A DNA stretch of 64,000 nt from Flavobacterium tistrianum (GTDB lineage: Bacteria; Bacteroidota; Bacteroidia; Flavobacteriales; Flavobacteriaceae). The stretch is from contig NZ_QJRH01000069.1 in NCBI RefSeq assembly GCF_003254545.1, positions 308,729 to 372,728 of the forward strand, in the 5' to 3' direction. Positions 1 to 8,499 of the stretch are shown here, one piece after another (within the stretch, counting starts at the first letter, position 1; each line of letters opens with the position of its first letter). The notes below the pieces were generated by a model. It saw nothing but the letters and a program-made list of their open reading frames with translations. It searched no databases and was not told where the DNA came from. A program made the translations under genes and the position numbers.

Positions 1-82
1 TTGCCAAAGATGCCGCGATAATTCCTTTTCCCAATGAAGAGGTCACACCTCCTGTAACAAAAATATATTTTGTTTGATTCAT
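1..82 (-). CDS. pyrG: CTP synthase, N-terminal fragment (cut by window edge)
   Basis: Only the first 27 codons are visible. The ATG reads from 82 down and the frame is open to the left edge. The translation begins MNQTKYIFVTGGVTSSLGKG, the invariant N-terminal P-loop signature of CTP synthase, which aminates UTP to CTP using glutamine. The rest of the synthetase domain and the glutamine amidotransferase domain lie outside the window. A TACTTTTG -7 box lies about 40 bp upstream. Confidence 0.95.
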   Translation of the reverse strand, partial: MNQTKYIFVTGGVTSSLGKGIIAASLA

Positions 83-121
83 TCTGTTGTTTGTTTGTAA
101 GTAGTTGTGTAAAAAACTTGG

Positions 122-154
122 CAAAAGTACAAATTTAATTAGACAATTTATCAA
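122..154 (-). promoter_or_regulatory. Predicted pyrG promoter
   Basis: On the minus strand TACTTTTG (129-122) matches the Bacteroidota -7 consensus TAnnTTTG. A TTG (154-152) lies 22 bp upstream as a possible -33 element. The box is 40 bp before the pyrG ATG. The rest of the gap to 299 is AT-rich and shows nothing else I recognise. Confidence 0.55.
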
Positions 155-299
155 TTCCAGAATGAGATAATTTTTAAAATTTTAAGCACATTTTATTTTA
201 TATACTTACGTATCAATTATCTTATCAAAATGAATGCTTTTTATCATTATTAGCTAAAAATTCACAATTAAAACTCAAAAACACAATCTAATTAATTTC

Positions 300-689
300 T
301 TAGTAAGGAAGCACTAAATTATAAAAGCAGAAGAGAAAAGAAATTGCACTTATGAAGACATCAAAAATTAATATCCTTCTAAATATGGAAAAAGAAATGA
401 TCCGATTGATCAAAAACCTAGCAATAAGCTGAAAGAAAAAGAAACAAAAAATTTTTACAGAAAATGGATTGTAAGCGATTGCTTGCTGAAAATGGAATCG
501 AAGGATTTGAGAAAAAGCTCTTGTAAGTCCACGGCTTTTACAGTATGCCAACGGCAAACCCTCACAAGATGAACTCAAACCGAAATTTAAATACGGAAGA
601 AAAAAGCAATAAAAAAAGATAAACATAATGATGAAAATCAAAATTACATTTATCTTTTTATAAGAATCAATTCCTTGATAAACAGACAT
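300..689 (-). CDS. DUF2752-like small membrane protein
   Basis: About 129 residues from the ATG at 689; a longer reading from 698 needs a TTG start. It has a hydrophobic N-terminal segment, then a C-x-S-x-G-L-T-R-A stretch (CKSRGLTRAF), then two more hydrophobic segments. The pattern resembles DUF2752, whose usual core is C-P-x-C-G-x-T-R. Here the second cysteine of that core is an arginine. The gene follows the DUF4190-like gene with a 13-bp gap, so the two are probably one operon, an arrangement I recall from other flavobacteria. Function unknown; very AT-rich and phenylalanine-rich. Confidence 0.65.
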   Translation of the reverse strand: MSVYQGIDSYKKINVILIFIIMFIFFYCFFLPYLNFGLSSSCEGLPLAYCKSRGLTRAFSQILRFHFQQAIAYNPFSVKIFCFFFFQLIARFLINRIISFSIFRRILIFDVFISAISFLFCFYNLVLPY

Positions 690-702
690 TTTATTCAAGA
701 AG

Positions 703-1113
703 TTATTTTACAGTAGTTTCAATTGTAGTTGAATCCACTTGTACTTTCACATTTAAAGAATCATCTGTTTGTATTTTCTCTATTTTGACAGAATCCAAAG
801 CTCTCTGAATCTCATCTTTATGCTCTAAAGCCATAGAGCCAACTGAGCCTACAAAAATTGCAACCCAGATAATAACGAAAATTGTCGCCGCAATTCCCAA
901 ATAAAGACCAGCTTTTGGTAAAGAAGTCGATGCATTTTCTTTTTTTGCCTGATTTAAAGCAATTGCTCCAAATACAATTGCAAGAATTCCGAATAAAACT
1001 GCAATAAAACCAAAGCAAGGGATAAATGCTGCTAATACACCGATAATACCAAAAATTAAAGCGATAATACCCAATGACTGGCCAGCATTTGAAGAAGGTA
1101 AATTGTTTTCCAT
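703..1113 (-). CDS. DUF4190-like two-pass membrane protein
   Basis: The reading frame opens at 1140, but the ATG at 1113 (MENNLPSSNAGQ) fits better because hydrophobic segments follow it directly, giving about 136 residues. The first half has an Ala/Ile/Gly/Phe-rich hairpin (LGIIALIFGIIGVLAAFIP, then a second helix ending IVFGAIALNQAKK). A third hydrophobic segment follows, then a hydrophilic tail rich in Asp, Lys and Thr. The helix-loop-helix ending in A-L-x-Q-A-K-K is typical of DUF4190 proteins. Function unknown. Probable operon with the DUF2752-like gene downstream. Confidence 0.65.
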   Translation of the reverse strand: MENNLPSSNAGQSLGIIALIFGIIGVLAAFIPCFGFIAVLFGILAIVFGAIALNQAKKENASTSLPKAGLYLGIAATIFVIIWVAIFVGSVGSMALEHKDEIQRALDSVKIEKIQTDDSLNVKVQVDSTTIETTVK

Positions 1114-1217
1114 AAAAAATGTTTTTGTTAGTTCTGACAAAAATAGAAAACGACTAACACAAACTAGGCCGATACAATCTAAGTTATCAACAATTAAATT
1201 AACCTTCTTTTTCTGAA

Positions 1218-1448
1218 TTAGGGTTTTGGGTATTGTTTTTTAATATTTCGAATCAATTCTTCCAATCCATTTAATTTCAACTCATAAATTAATTGCAGTT
1301 GCTGTCCAAGCTCTCCTTTTGGAAATCCCTTATTATGATACCAAACGACATAATATTCAGGTAAGTCTATTAGATATTTTCCCTCGTATTTTCCGAAAGG
1401 CATTTTGGTATGGGCTAATTTTATGAGCTGTTTTTTGTCTTGATCCAT
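1218..1448 (-). CDS. DUF3820 family protein
   Basis: A 76-residue protein starting MDQDKKQLIKLAHTKMPFGK. The M-P-F-G-K-Y-x-G block and the following L-P-x-x-Y-x-x-W-Y motif are the signature of DUF3820 (the QSregVF-like fold). No signal peptide or membrane segment, so presumably cytoplasmic. The molecular role is unknown. It stands alone, with the DUF4190-like gene about 100 bp downstream on the same strand and a repeat-filled gap upstream. Confidence 0.8.
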   Translation of the reverse strand: MDQDKKQLIKLAHTKMPFGKYEGKYLIDLPEYYVVWYHNKGFPKGELGQQLQLIYELKLNGLEELIRNIKKQYPKP

Positions 1449-1529
1449 AGTTTTTAAGAAGAAAGAAGCAAGAGGAAAGACTTATACTTTCTTCTTGCTT
1501 CAATTATATGCAAAGCTATTATTTATTTG

Positions 1530-1612
1530 CCACAGATTAAAAGGATTCTCACAGATTATTAAATCAAAGATTAAAAACTTAGAATCTCAGAATCTTAGAA
1601 CCTTAGCGACTT
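1530..1612. repeat. Intergenic repeat scraps (CACAGATTA and TTCTAAGA families)
   Basis: The gap 1449-1740 has no credible gene. It holds CCACAGATTA plus CACAGATTA around 1530-1558, matching the family seen at 20516-20595. Next comes a run of 8-9 bp near-repeats of CTTAGAATCTCAGAAT type at 1576-1612, matching 33711-33808, 34395-34546 and 49317-49346. An open frame across 1495-1794 on the plus strand consists of this repeat material and is not a gene. Confidence 0.6.
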
Positions 1613-1740
1613 TAAAAAAAGAAGCAAGAAAAAAGAACTATTTTTCGTTCCCTCTTCCTGCTTCAAAAATATTATTTGAAAAAAGTTCAGCACAGATTAG
1701 AAACCTTTGTCCCTTTGTCTCTCTGAACCTTTGTCACTTT

Positions 1741-3669
1741 TTAATAGTGCCATCTCACGAAAGCTTCCATCGCAGCATACGTTGCCAAACCTAATTGGTG
1801 GTACAACTCAGCTGTTTCGCGGTTTCTGTCTTCTGCTCTCTGCCAGAACTCTCTTGCGTCTGTTCCTTGGAAAACAACTCCATCTTTTTGTGACTGGTGT
1901 TTGAAGATTCCGTGACGTTTTGCTAAAACTTGGTCTGGACTCATTGGAACAGCCATTTCAACCTCGTCAATTCCCCACTCTTGCCAAGCTCCACGGTATA
2001 ACCATAACCAGCAGTCTTTCATGAATTCTTTTGGTTTTAAAACTTTAACCGCTTCAAAAATTGCATCTAGACAAACTTTGTGAGTTCCATGTGGATCAGC
2101 TAAATCTCCAGCTGCATAAATTTGGTGTGGCTTAATTTTCTCAATTAAATCAACCGTCAACTGAATATCTTCTGGACCAATTGGTTTTTTCTCAATTGTT
2201 CCTGTTTCGTAGAAAGGCAATTCCATAAAGTGAATTTGAGAATCTGGAAGACCAACAAAATAACTTGTAGCTCTCGCCTCTCCTTTTCTGATTAAACCTT
2301 TAATATAACGAACTTCTGGAATATCAATTTCGCTGTTCTTTTTGTTCTGTAAAAACGCTTCAGCTTTTTTGTAGATATTATCTGCTTCTTCGCTTTTGAT
2401 TCCGAATTTCTCATTGTAATCAATTACGAATCTTGCAAAACGAAGTGCTTCATCATCAGCAACTGCAATATTCCCTGAAGTTTGGTAAGCTACGTGCACT
2501 TCATGACCTTGCTCTTGCAGACGCATGAAAGTTCCTCCCATACTGATAATATCATCATCAGGGTGCGGGCTGAAAATCAATACACGTTTTTTAGCAGGTT
2601 CTGCTCTTTCAGGACGATTGGTATCATCTGAATTTGGTTTTCCACCTGGCCAACCTGTAATCGTGTTTTGTAATTTATTAAATATCTTGATGTTAATATC
2701 GTAAGCCGGACCTGAATCTGCCAATAAATCGCTCATACCGTTTTCGATATAATCTGCATCAGTAAGCATTAAAATTGGTTTTTTAAGATCTAATGCCAAT
2801 CCTAAAACTGCTTTACGAGTCAATTTATCTGTCCAAACAATTTTCTCAACCAACCAAGGCTTGTTAATTCTAGTTAGTTTTGAAGAAGCTTCTTTATCTA
2901 AAACAAAAACCGCATTGTTGTGCTCTTGCAAGAATGAAGCTGGAACCCTGTTTGTAACTTCATCTTCAACAGATTTTTTTACAATATTTGCTTTTCCTTC
3001 ACCCCAAGCTAATAAGATCACTCTTTTCGCTTCCATGATTTTTTTAACTCCAAGCGTAATCGCAGTTCTTGGCGTATTATTTAAACCAAAGAAATCTTTA
3101 CTTGCCGCAACTCTTGTAATATGATCTAAAGCTACTAAACGAGTTTTAGAGTTTTGAAGCGAACCTGATTCGTTGAAACCAATATGTCCGTTTCCTCCAA
3201 TTCCAAGAATCTGAAGATCAATTCCGCCTAAAGCTTCGATTTTAGCTTCATATTCATGGCAGTAATCTGCAATTTGTTCTTTTGTCAAAAGTCCGTCTGG
3301 AACGTGAGCGTTTTCAGGCAGAATATCGACATGATCAAACAAAAGCTCTTTCATGAAACGAACATAACTGTTGATTGAATTTGGTTCCATTGGATAATAT
3401 TCATCCAAGTTAAAACTGATTACGTTTTTAAAACTCAAACCTTCTTCTTTATGCAGACGCACTAATTCAGCATATAATCCTTTTGGAGAAGAACCTGTAG
3501 CCAAACCAAGAATACATGGTTTTCCTTCTTTTTGTTTTTCTCTGATTAAAGCCGCAATTTCTTGCGCTACCTCTTTTGAAGCATCTGTTGAGTTTTCAAA
3601 AACAACTGTGTTGATGTTTTCGAATCGTTTTTCGAAACCTGTTGCTTTGTCGATTTTACTTTTTAACAT
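1741..3669 (-). CDS. nagB: NagB-type glucosamine-6-phosphate deaminase fused to LmbE/PIG-L deacetylase domain
   Basis: 642 residues, more than twice the length of a single-domain NagB. Residues ~20-290 are the NagB sugar-phosphate isomerase domain: phosphate loop LATGSSPKGLY (56-66), NLDEYY (87-92) and GIGGNGHIGFNE (156-167), which carry the usual catalytic Asp, His and Glu. Residues ~360-640 are an LmbE/PIG-L domain with the zinc motif PHPDDD (368-373) and a later D-P-H-G-T-H ligand block. NagB converts glucosamine-6-P to fructose-6-P and ammonia; LmbE enzymes remove N-acetyl groups. I infer a bifunctional deacetylase-deaminase that would replace NagA, which is absent from the window. Last gene of the minus arm of the PUL, 24 bp after the MFS gene. 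Confidence 0.9.
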   Translation of the reverse strand: MLKSKIDKATGFEKRFENINTVVFENSTDASKEVAQEIAALIREKQKEGKPCILGLATGSSPKGLYAELVRLHKEEGLSFKNVISFNLDEYYPMEPNSINSYVRFMKELLFDHVDILPENAHVPDGLLTKEQIADYCHEYEAKIEALGGIDLQILGIGGNGHIGFNESGSLQNSKTRLVALDHITRVAASKDFFGLNNTPRTAITLGVKKIMEAKRVILLAWGEGKANIVKKSVEDEVTNRVPASFLQEHNNAVFVLDKEASSKLTRINKPWLVEKIVWTDKLTRKAVLGLALDLKKPILMLTDADYIENGMSDLLADSGPAYDINIKIFNKLQNTITGWPGGKPNSDDTNRPERAEPAKKRVLIFSPHPDDDIISMGGTFMRLQEQGHEVHVAYQTSGNIAVADDEALRFARFVIDYNEKFGIKSEEADNIYKKAEAFLQNKKNSEIDIPEVRYIKGLIRKGEARATSYFVGLPDSQIHFMELPFYETGTIEKKPIGPEDIQLTVDLIEKIKPHQIYAAGDLADPHGTHKVCLDAIFEAVKVLKPKEFMKDCWLWLYRGAWQEWGIDEVEMAVPMSPDQVLAKRHGIFKHQSQKDGVVFQGTDAREFWQRAEDRNRETAELYHQLGLATYAAMEAFVRWHY

Positions 3670-3693
3670 GATATATTAATTTTTATTTTTTGT

Positions 3694-5073
3694 TCAACTA
3701 TTCCATTTCCTGTATTTATGCCCTTTTACAGCATAAAACAAAATCATTGCATAAGAAGGCAGTAGCATTAAATACGCCAATTGATTTCCGCTTTTTGAAA
3801 CATCTTGCATATTTTTTGCAAGATTTGCAGAATTGATGCTTTCAGTGATCATTCCGTAGAATAATGGAAAAACTGCTCCACCGATAATTCCCATAATCAA
3901 AATAGCGCTTCCTATTTTTGTATACCCTCCTAAATCCTCTAGAGCCATTGGCCAGATTGCCGGCCAGCATAATGCATTTGCCAAACCTAAAAGCGCCACT
4001 AGAAATATCACCAATGGGACATTTGGAGTTCCTGGCAATGCAATCATTATTTTTGGCGAAATCACAACAATCGTTAAAACCAGCACCAAACCTAGCATTC
4101 CAGACACTTTTAAAGCAGCCACTTGAGAAACATATTTAGGAATCAATACTATTCCAAGAACGTATCCGATAACCATTGCCGACATAGTAAATGATGTTAA
4201 TTTAAGATAGAAATTTCCTTCGTCACCATAAACTCCAAGCTGTTTTCCGAAAGCTCCAATAGAATCTCCTGCTAGAACTTCGGCTGATAAATACAGCATT
4301 AACGTAATTACTCCTAAAACTAATTGTGGGTGCTTGAAAGCATTTTTAATCTGTTTGAAAACACTTAAATTCGATACATTCCCTTCTTCGTCCAAATCAA
4401 TTTCTGGCAGAGGAGAAAATTTTACCATAAGAGCTAAAACAGTAATAATCAACCCCATATAAAGATACGGTGTTTGCAATTGTAATGCAAGAGAATTTAA
4501 TGCGCTAGTTTTTGCAGTTTCATCCATCAAGGCAATTTTGTCTGCGGTAAAGTCTTGCATATTAGACAAAACCAAAACTGTAAGCACAATTGGCGCTACA
4601 AATCCAGCCAATTTATTTGCAATTCCTAAAACACTGATTCTTGCAGCAGCACTTTCTCGAGGACCAATTACAACAACATACGGATTAGATGCCGTCTGTA
4701 AAACCGCCAAACCGGTTCCCATTACAAATAATGCTAATAAAAACAGGAGAAATGTACGACTTGAAGCTGCTGGATAAAACATAAAAGCTCCCGCGGCGAT
4801 AATCAATAGTCCTAAGGAAATTCCGTTTTTATATCCCACTTTTTCAATGATATATGAAGAAGGAACTGCCATAACAAAATAGGCAATATAAAATGCGAAA
4901 GTCACAAAATAGGCTTGCGAAGAAGTTAATTCGCAAGCTAATTCAAAAAACGGAATAAGTGGTCCGTTAAGCCAGGTTACGAATCCTAGAATAAAAAACA
5001 ATAAGGTTAAAATTACCATCGGAACAATGGTACTTTTTTTCTCTACTTGTAATGTACTTTGAATGTTTGTCAT
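3694..5073 (-). CDS. MFS sugar:proton symporter, FucP/GluP/NagP-like
   Basis: 459 residues with twelve predicted membrane segments and a short cytoplasmic N-terminus. The opening helices (FFILGFVTWLNGPLIPFF) and the block TGLAVLQTASNPYVVVIGP match the fucose/glucose/N-acetylglucosamine (FHS) group of major facilitators. It should carry a monosaccharide with protons across the inner membrane. Its position between the nucleotidyltransferase and the NagB fusion suggests an N-acetylhexosamine as cargo. Substrate cannot be read from sequence alone. The 165-bp gap before it contains a TACTTTTG box that may be an internal promoter. Confidence 0.85.
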   Translation of the reverse strand: MTNIQSTLQVEKKSTIVPMVILTLLFFILGFVTWLNGPLIPFFELACELTSSQAYFVTFAFYIAYFVMAVPSSYIIEKVGYKNGISLGLLIIAAGAFMFYPAASSRTFLLFLLALFVMGTGLAVLQTASNPYVVVIGPRESAAARISVLGIANKLAGFVAPIVLTVLVLSNMQDFTADKIALMDETAKTSALNSLALQLQTPYLYMGLIITVLALMVKFSPLPEIDLDEEGNVSNLSVFKQIKNAFKHPQLVLGVITLMLYLSAEVLAGDSIGAFGKQLGVYGDEGNFYLKLTSFTMSAMVIGYVLGIVLIPKYVSQVAALKVSGMLGLVLVLTIVVISPKIMIALPGTPNVPLVIFLVALLGLANALCWPAIWPMALEDLGGYTKIGSAILIMGIIGGAVFPLFYGMITESINSANLAKNMQDVSKSGNQLAYLMLLPSYAMILFYAVKGHKYRKWNS

Positions 5074-5185
5074 AATTTTTGGTTGATTTAGTTATAGATT
5101 TATTTAATTCAAAATCTAAATTAGAATCAACTCTCACATTATTGATTGCGTAATTTATGCAAATATCTGCATTTTTTTTGCAAAA

Positions 5186-5193
5186 CAAAAGTA
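5186..5193 (-). promoter_or_regulatory. Possible internal -7 box before the MFS gene
   Basis: TACTTTTG on the minus strand, a perfect TAnnTTTG match, 113 bp upstream of the MFS start, in the only sizeable gap of the minus arm. I see no clear TTG at the expected -33 distance, so this is tentative. Confidence 0.3.
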
Positions 5194-5238
5194 CTACATT
5201 AAATTTCCTTATTCTCTAATTTAGATATGAAAGTTTTG

Positions 5239-6120
5239 TTAATTTTTATTATTCCAATTTAAATCAGGATAATATTTTGCCAAATATGTTTTTACTTCGG
5301 CAATATCTTCTTTGGCCGTCAAGTCAGGAACGTGCTCAGAAAACGGAATTCCTATTGTTGTATTCGGATTTTCCTTAACAGAGTTCAAAAGAACCGTTGG
5401 AAGCTCCTTTTCATCACGTTCTGGATGAACAGGACAATTTTTAAGATGTATATACAAAGTCTTGCCATTAAATTTAAAAGCATTCATACTGACACGTATT
5501 TTTCCTTCTGCATCTTTATATTGTTTCAAATCTTCTTCTGTAGGTTTTTCTAAAATATCCAACAGCTGATTCTTCTGATCTAATTTTGCAATGGCAAAAC
5601 GCGAAATACGCTCTAACGGAAAATCCATTGCATCACGGTCATAACTAATAAAAGCATTCGGACTTTCTGTTTCTCGCAAAGCACGTAATGCTTCTGCAGA
5701 ATACAAATTATCACTATTACAAACCGAATAATATTGTGAATTTAATTCCGGATATTGTTCTACAGCTTGAAACAGAGCATCTGCAGTCCCAAAAGGTTTC
5801 ACCCTTCCATCAGGAATATATTGAACTGCAAATGAAATATTGAGCCCATGAAAATCATTATTTTTCATTTTACTGCCGTAAAACTCTTTAAACAACTCAC
5901 CTTGTTCACCTATTATAATATAGATGTTTTTATAGCCTGCTTTTTTGGCATTCCATAAAAGGTAATCCAAAAGAGGTCTTCCGCTTACGCCAACACCAAT
6001 CAAACCTTTACTTCTTTCGTTGGCTTGTGCAATTTCTTCTGGAGATAAATTATTTGTAACCGCTTCTTTTTTCATACGAGAAGAAGCTCCGCCGGCTAAA
6101 ATCACTAAACTGTCGTGCAT
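5239..6120 (-). CDS. Sugar-1-phosphate nucleotidyltransferase
   Basis: 293 residues. The N-terminus ILAGGASSRM (7-16) is the nucleotide-binding loop of NTP-transferase (GT-A-like) enzymes. GTADALFQA (111-119) is the conserved sugar/nucleotide-binding segment and NSDN (135-138) supplies a metal-binding Asp. Such enzymes join a sugar-1-phosphate to an NTP, giving an NDP-sugar and pyrophosphate. The gap to the upstream GHMP kinase is 8 bp, so kinase and transferase probably act in sequence, much like a split version of the bifunctional fucokinase/GDP-fucose pyrophosphorylase. Base and sugar specificity are unknown. Cytoplasmic. Confidence 0.85.
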   Translation of the reverse strand: MHDSLVILAGGASSRMKKEAVTNNLSPEEIAQANERSKGLIGVGVSGRPLLDYLLWNAKKAGYKNIYIIIGEQGELFKEFYGSKMKNNDFHGLNISFAVQYIPDGRVKPFGTADALFQAVEQYPELNSQYYSVCNSDNLYSAEALRALRETESPNAFISYDRDAMDFPLERISRFAIAKLDQKNQLLDILEKPTEEDLKQYKDAEGKIRVSMNAFKFNGKTLYIHLKNCPVHPERDEKELPTVLLNSVKENPNTTIGIPFSEHVPDLTAKEDIAEVKTYLAKYYPDLNWNNKN

Positions 6121-6126
6121 TTTATT

Positions 6127-7218
6127 TTAATTTTCAATATTATCAATAATTCGTACTCCCGGATCAACATTTACCGCATAAGCTTCTTGTGCTCCTGCGT
6201 CTAAAATTGCTTTAATAACCACATCTTCATTCCTAGGATCAGCGATTACCACGATACTTCCGCCACCGCCAGAGCCTACAATTTTTGCTCCGAATGCCCC
6301 TGCTTTCAATGCCGCATTAACCATTGCATCAATTCTTGGAACAGTAATTTTCAGCAAATCGCGTAAAACTTCATGATGGCCATTCATTAATGCTCCAATT
6401 TTTTTAAGATCTAAAACTGGTTTTTCAAATTCTTTTAAAGCTTCTTTTGTGTAATAATAATTCTTTATCGCTGCTTCAAAAAACGGAATTAAACGATCTG
6501 GCAGACAATTTCTATATTTATCTACATCTTCAATTTCTGAAGCATATAAATCAAATTGCGGATAATTGCGCTTAACCAAGTCAATTGCCATTAAAGCATT
6601 TCCTTTTAATTCACCAAGAAGCCCAATAGTTTCCTTTGGAACACCAGAAACTCCAGTAATTAAACCTTTCAGCTCTGTACCAATTACATCAAAAGAAAAC
6701 GGTTTTTTTGTATTGATATAAACAATATTTCCAACACCAATACTAAAATGATCCATCATTCCTCCAGGTTCTCCGTGTTCTAAAACTTCAGATTCATAAC
6801 CTAATTTAGAAAGAAACTCAGGCGTAACTTCATGATCAATTCCGAAAGCTTCTATAAGGAAACGAATCCAAGCCATCAATAAAGCCGACGAACTCGAAGT
6901 TCCAGAATTAATCGGAATATCTCCAGTAATTGTAATGGTATAACCTGATGTTGGTTTACAGCCATATCTGCGCAAGACACGTAAAGAGGATGCAAAATAA
7001 TCTCTTGATTCTAATTTTTCGAAAGTTTCGTGGATATCGATAATCCGAATTTCATTAATATCAATCATATTCAGAACAAATGTATCGGTCTGATTTTCTT
7101 TTGCTATTAATTTAATGCTTCGATCTATCGCACAGGCTATGACAGGCAGCCCTAAATAATCCTGATGATCACCAAACAGACAAGTTCGGCCGGGAGCTAA
7201 TGAGGTAATTTTTTTCAC
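6127..7218 (-). CDS. GHMP-family sugar kinase (galactokinase-like)
   Basis: The open frame reaches 7266 but has no ATG upstream; the longer reading needs a TTG. The GTG at 7218 gives VKKITSLAPGRTCLFGDHQD, placing the galactokinase-type motif P-G-R-x-x-x-x-G-D-H-x-D-Y at residues 9-21, the usual distance, so I chose it (363 residues). PINSGTSSSSALL (102-114) is the GHMP ATP-binding loop and GAKIVGSGGGG (~310-320) the third motif. It should phosphorylate C1 of a hexose or N-acetylhexosamine. First gene of the minus arm, about 90 bp downstream of operator module A. Confidence 0.85.
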   Translation of the reverse strand: MKKITSLAPGRTCLFGDHQDYLGLPVIACAIDRSIKLIAKENQTDTFVLNMIDINEIRIIDIHETFEKLESRDYFASSLRVLRRYGCKPTSGYTITITGDIPINSGTSSSSALLMAWIRFLIEAFGIDHEVTPEFLSKLGYESEVLEHGEPGGMMDHFSIGVGNIVYINTKKPFSFDVIGTELKGLITGVSGVPKETIGLLGELKGNALMAIDLVKRNYPQFDLYASEIEDVDKYRNCLPDRLIPFFEAAIKNYYYTKEALKEFEKPVLDLKKIGALMNGHHEVLRDLLKITVPRIDAMVNAALKAGAFGAKIVGSGGGGSIVVIADPRNEDVVIKAILDAGAQEAYAVNVDPGVRIIDNIEN

Positions 7219-7306
7219 GTAAACACATTGTGTTAAAATATTGCAATTCAACAAATTACAATACAATTAGGTTATATTTTTATTTTAGTTTTTCGGTTTT
7301 GATTTC

Positions 7307-7390
7307 ACGAAACTAGAGATTATATTTTTATAAAACAAGAAAAAACACAAAAATGTGCTCGAACACACTAATTTTATGTTCTCGAGCACA
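7307..7390 (-). promoter_or_regulatory. Operator-promoter module A for the kinase/transporter/NagB arm
   Basis: Contains two near-palindromes, TGTGCTCGAACACA (7354-7367) and TGTTCTCGAGCACA (7377-7390), with centres 23 bp apart. They are followed on the minus strand by a conserved T-rich stretch, CTTGTTTTATAAAAATATAA and TTTCGT. The 84 bp equal the reverse complement of module B (9750-9834) except for two substitutions and one single-base indel. The operators are of the CTCGAG-centred kind expected for LacI-type regulators, and the lacI-like gene lies next door, divergent. No perfect TAnnTTTG is present, so the core promoter may be weak or assisted. Confidence 0.8.
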
Positions 7391-7436
7391 TTTTATAATT
7401 CTTACAGAAATTTTATATTTATTAACTCAAAGTTTT

Positions 7437-7444
7437 TATATTTG
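7437..7444 (+). promoter_or_regulatory. -7 box directly before the LacI-type gene
   Basis: TATATTTG matches TAnnTTTG exactly and ends 5 bp before the ATG at 7450. A transcript starting at the normal distance would begin at or next to the start codon, so the mRNA would be leaderless. The operator at 7377-7390 lies about 65 bp upstream of that start, so autoregulation is possible. Confidence 0.5.
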
Positions 7445-7449
7445 CTTAT

Positions 7450-8490
7450 ATGGATAAAAAGTACACAATTAAGGATATAGCACAAATGGCTGGAGTTTCT
7501 AAAGGAACCGTAGACCGAGTGTTGCACAATAGAGGAAAAGTCTCCCCTGCTGCATTGGAAAAAATCAATGAAGTTTTGAATGTTATTGATTACGAACCCA
7601 ACTTAATTGCACGAAATTTAAAAAGCACCAAAGTTTATCGCATTTGCGTCTTGCTTCCAGATCCTGTATTTGACCCTTATTGGCTTCCATGTGTTAACGG
7701 AATTCAAGATGCTATAACAGAATTTAAAGCGTATAATGTAGTTATAGAAACACATTATTTTAATCCTGAAAGCACAAAATCTTTCTTGAAAACTCATGAA
7801 GTTATTATAGCCAAATCACCAGATGCTGTTTTATTAGCACCACTTTTCCATAAAGAAACCATAGAAATCATAAAACAATATGAGGAACTGGGAATTATGG
7901 TAAATACCTTTAACAACCAGGTGGAATCTTCGTCTATAAAAAGTTTTGTCGGACAGGATTTATACAAAAGTGGTCGTGTTGCTGCAAGCTTAATGAATTT
8001 AATTCTGCCTAAAGGCCAGATTGCTATTATCCATATTGACGAAAGCTTGAAAAACGCCGTTCACATGCAGGAAAAAGAAAGAGGTTTTAGAAATTACTTT
8101 GAAGAAAAAAACCTTTCTGATTTTTCTTTAACTACTTTAAAACTGAAGTATTCCAATATAGAAACTAAGCTTCCGGCCTTTGTAAACGAAAATCCAGATT
8201 TAAGCGGTATCTTCATTACCACCTCAAAGGCTTATCAGATCGCTTCTACGCTTTCTTATACAACTGATAAAAAAATTGCTTTGATTGGTTACGATTTAAT
8301 TGACAAAAACGTCAGCTTTTTAAATCAAGGATTGGTTCACTTTTTAATTCATCAAAATCAAAAAAGACAGGCTTATTTAGGCGTCAGTACTTTAGTAGAA
8401 CACTTTTTATTTAGAAAAGATATTCCAGAAACTATTTTACTTCCTATTGATATTATCAATGTAGAGAATGCTTCTTTTTACGTCAGCTAA
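7450..8490 (+). CDS. LacI-family transcriptional regulator of the PUL
   Basis: 346 residues. The N-terminus YTIKDIAQMAGVSKGTVDRV (5-24) is the LacI helix-turn-helix, followed by the hinge region (VIDYEPNLIARNL). Residues ~60-340 form a periplasmic-binding-protein-like sensor domain of the group that binds sugars. It has no signal peptide and is a cytoplasmic DNA-binding protein. It lies between the two arms of the PUL. The paired CTCGAG-centred palindromes in modules A and B are the obvious target. The inducer is probably a sugar or sugar phosphate from the pathway. The start is fixed by the conserved N-terminus. Confidence 0.92.
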   Translation: MDKKYTIKDIAQMAGVSKGTVDRVLHNRGKVSPAALEKINEVLNVIDYEPNLIARNLKSTKVYRICVLLPDPVFDPYWLPCVNGIQDAITEFKAYNVVIETHYFNPESTKSFLKTHEVIIAKSPDAVLLAPLFHKETIEIIKQYEELGIMVNTFNNQVESSSIKSFVGQDLYKSGRVAASLMNLILPKGQIAIIHIDESLKNAVHMQEKERGFRNYFEEKNLSDFSLTTLKLKYSNIETKLPAFVNENPDLSGIFITTSKAYQIASTLSYTTDKKIALIGYDLIDKNVSFLNQGLVHFLIHQNQKRQAYLGVSTLVEHFLFRKDIPETILLPIDIINVENASFYVS

Positions 8491-8499
8491 GTTTTTTTT

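Noticed and set aside
1495..1794. Plus-strand open frame of 99 codons
   Set aside because: It runs through repeat scraps and into the 3' end of the NagB-LmbE gene on the other strand, with no protein-like composition.
3160..3210. Loss of a NagB catalytic Asp (GGNGH instead of NDGH)
   Set aside because: From memory, Bacillus-type NagB enzymes have the same Asn at this place, so it is a normal subfamily feature.
7219..7266. Longer N-terminus of the GHMP kinase from TTG 7266
   Set aside because: The additional 16 residues are Cys/Asn-rich and unlike the family; GTG 7218 gives the normal motif position.
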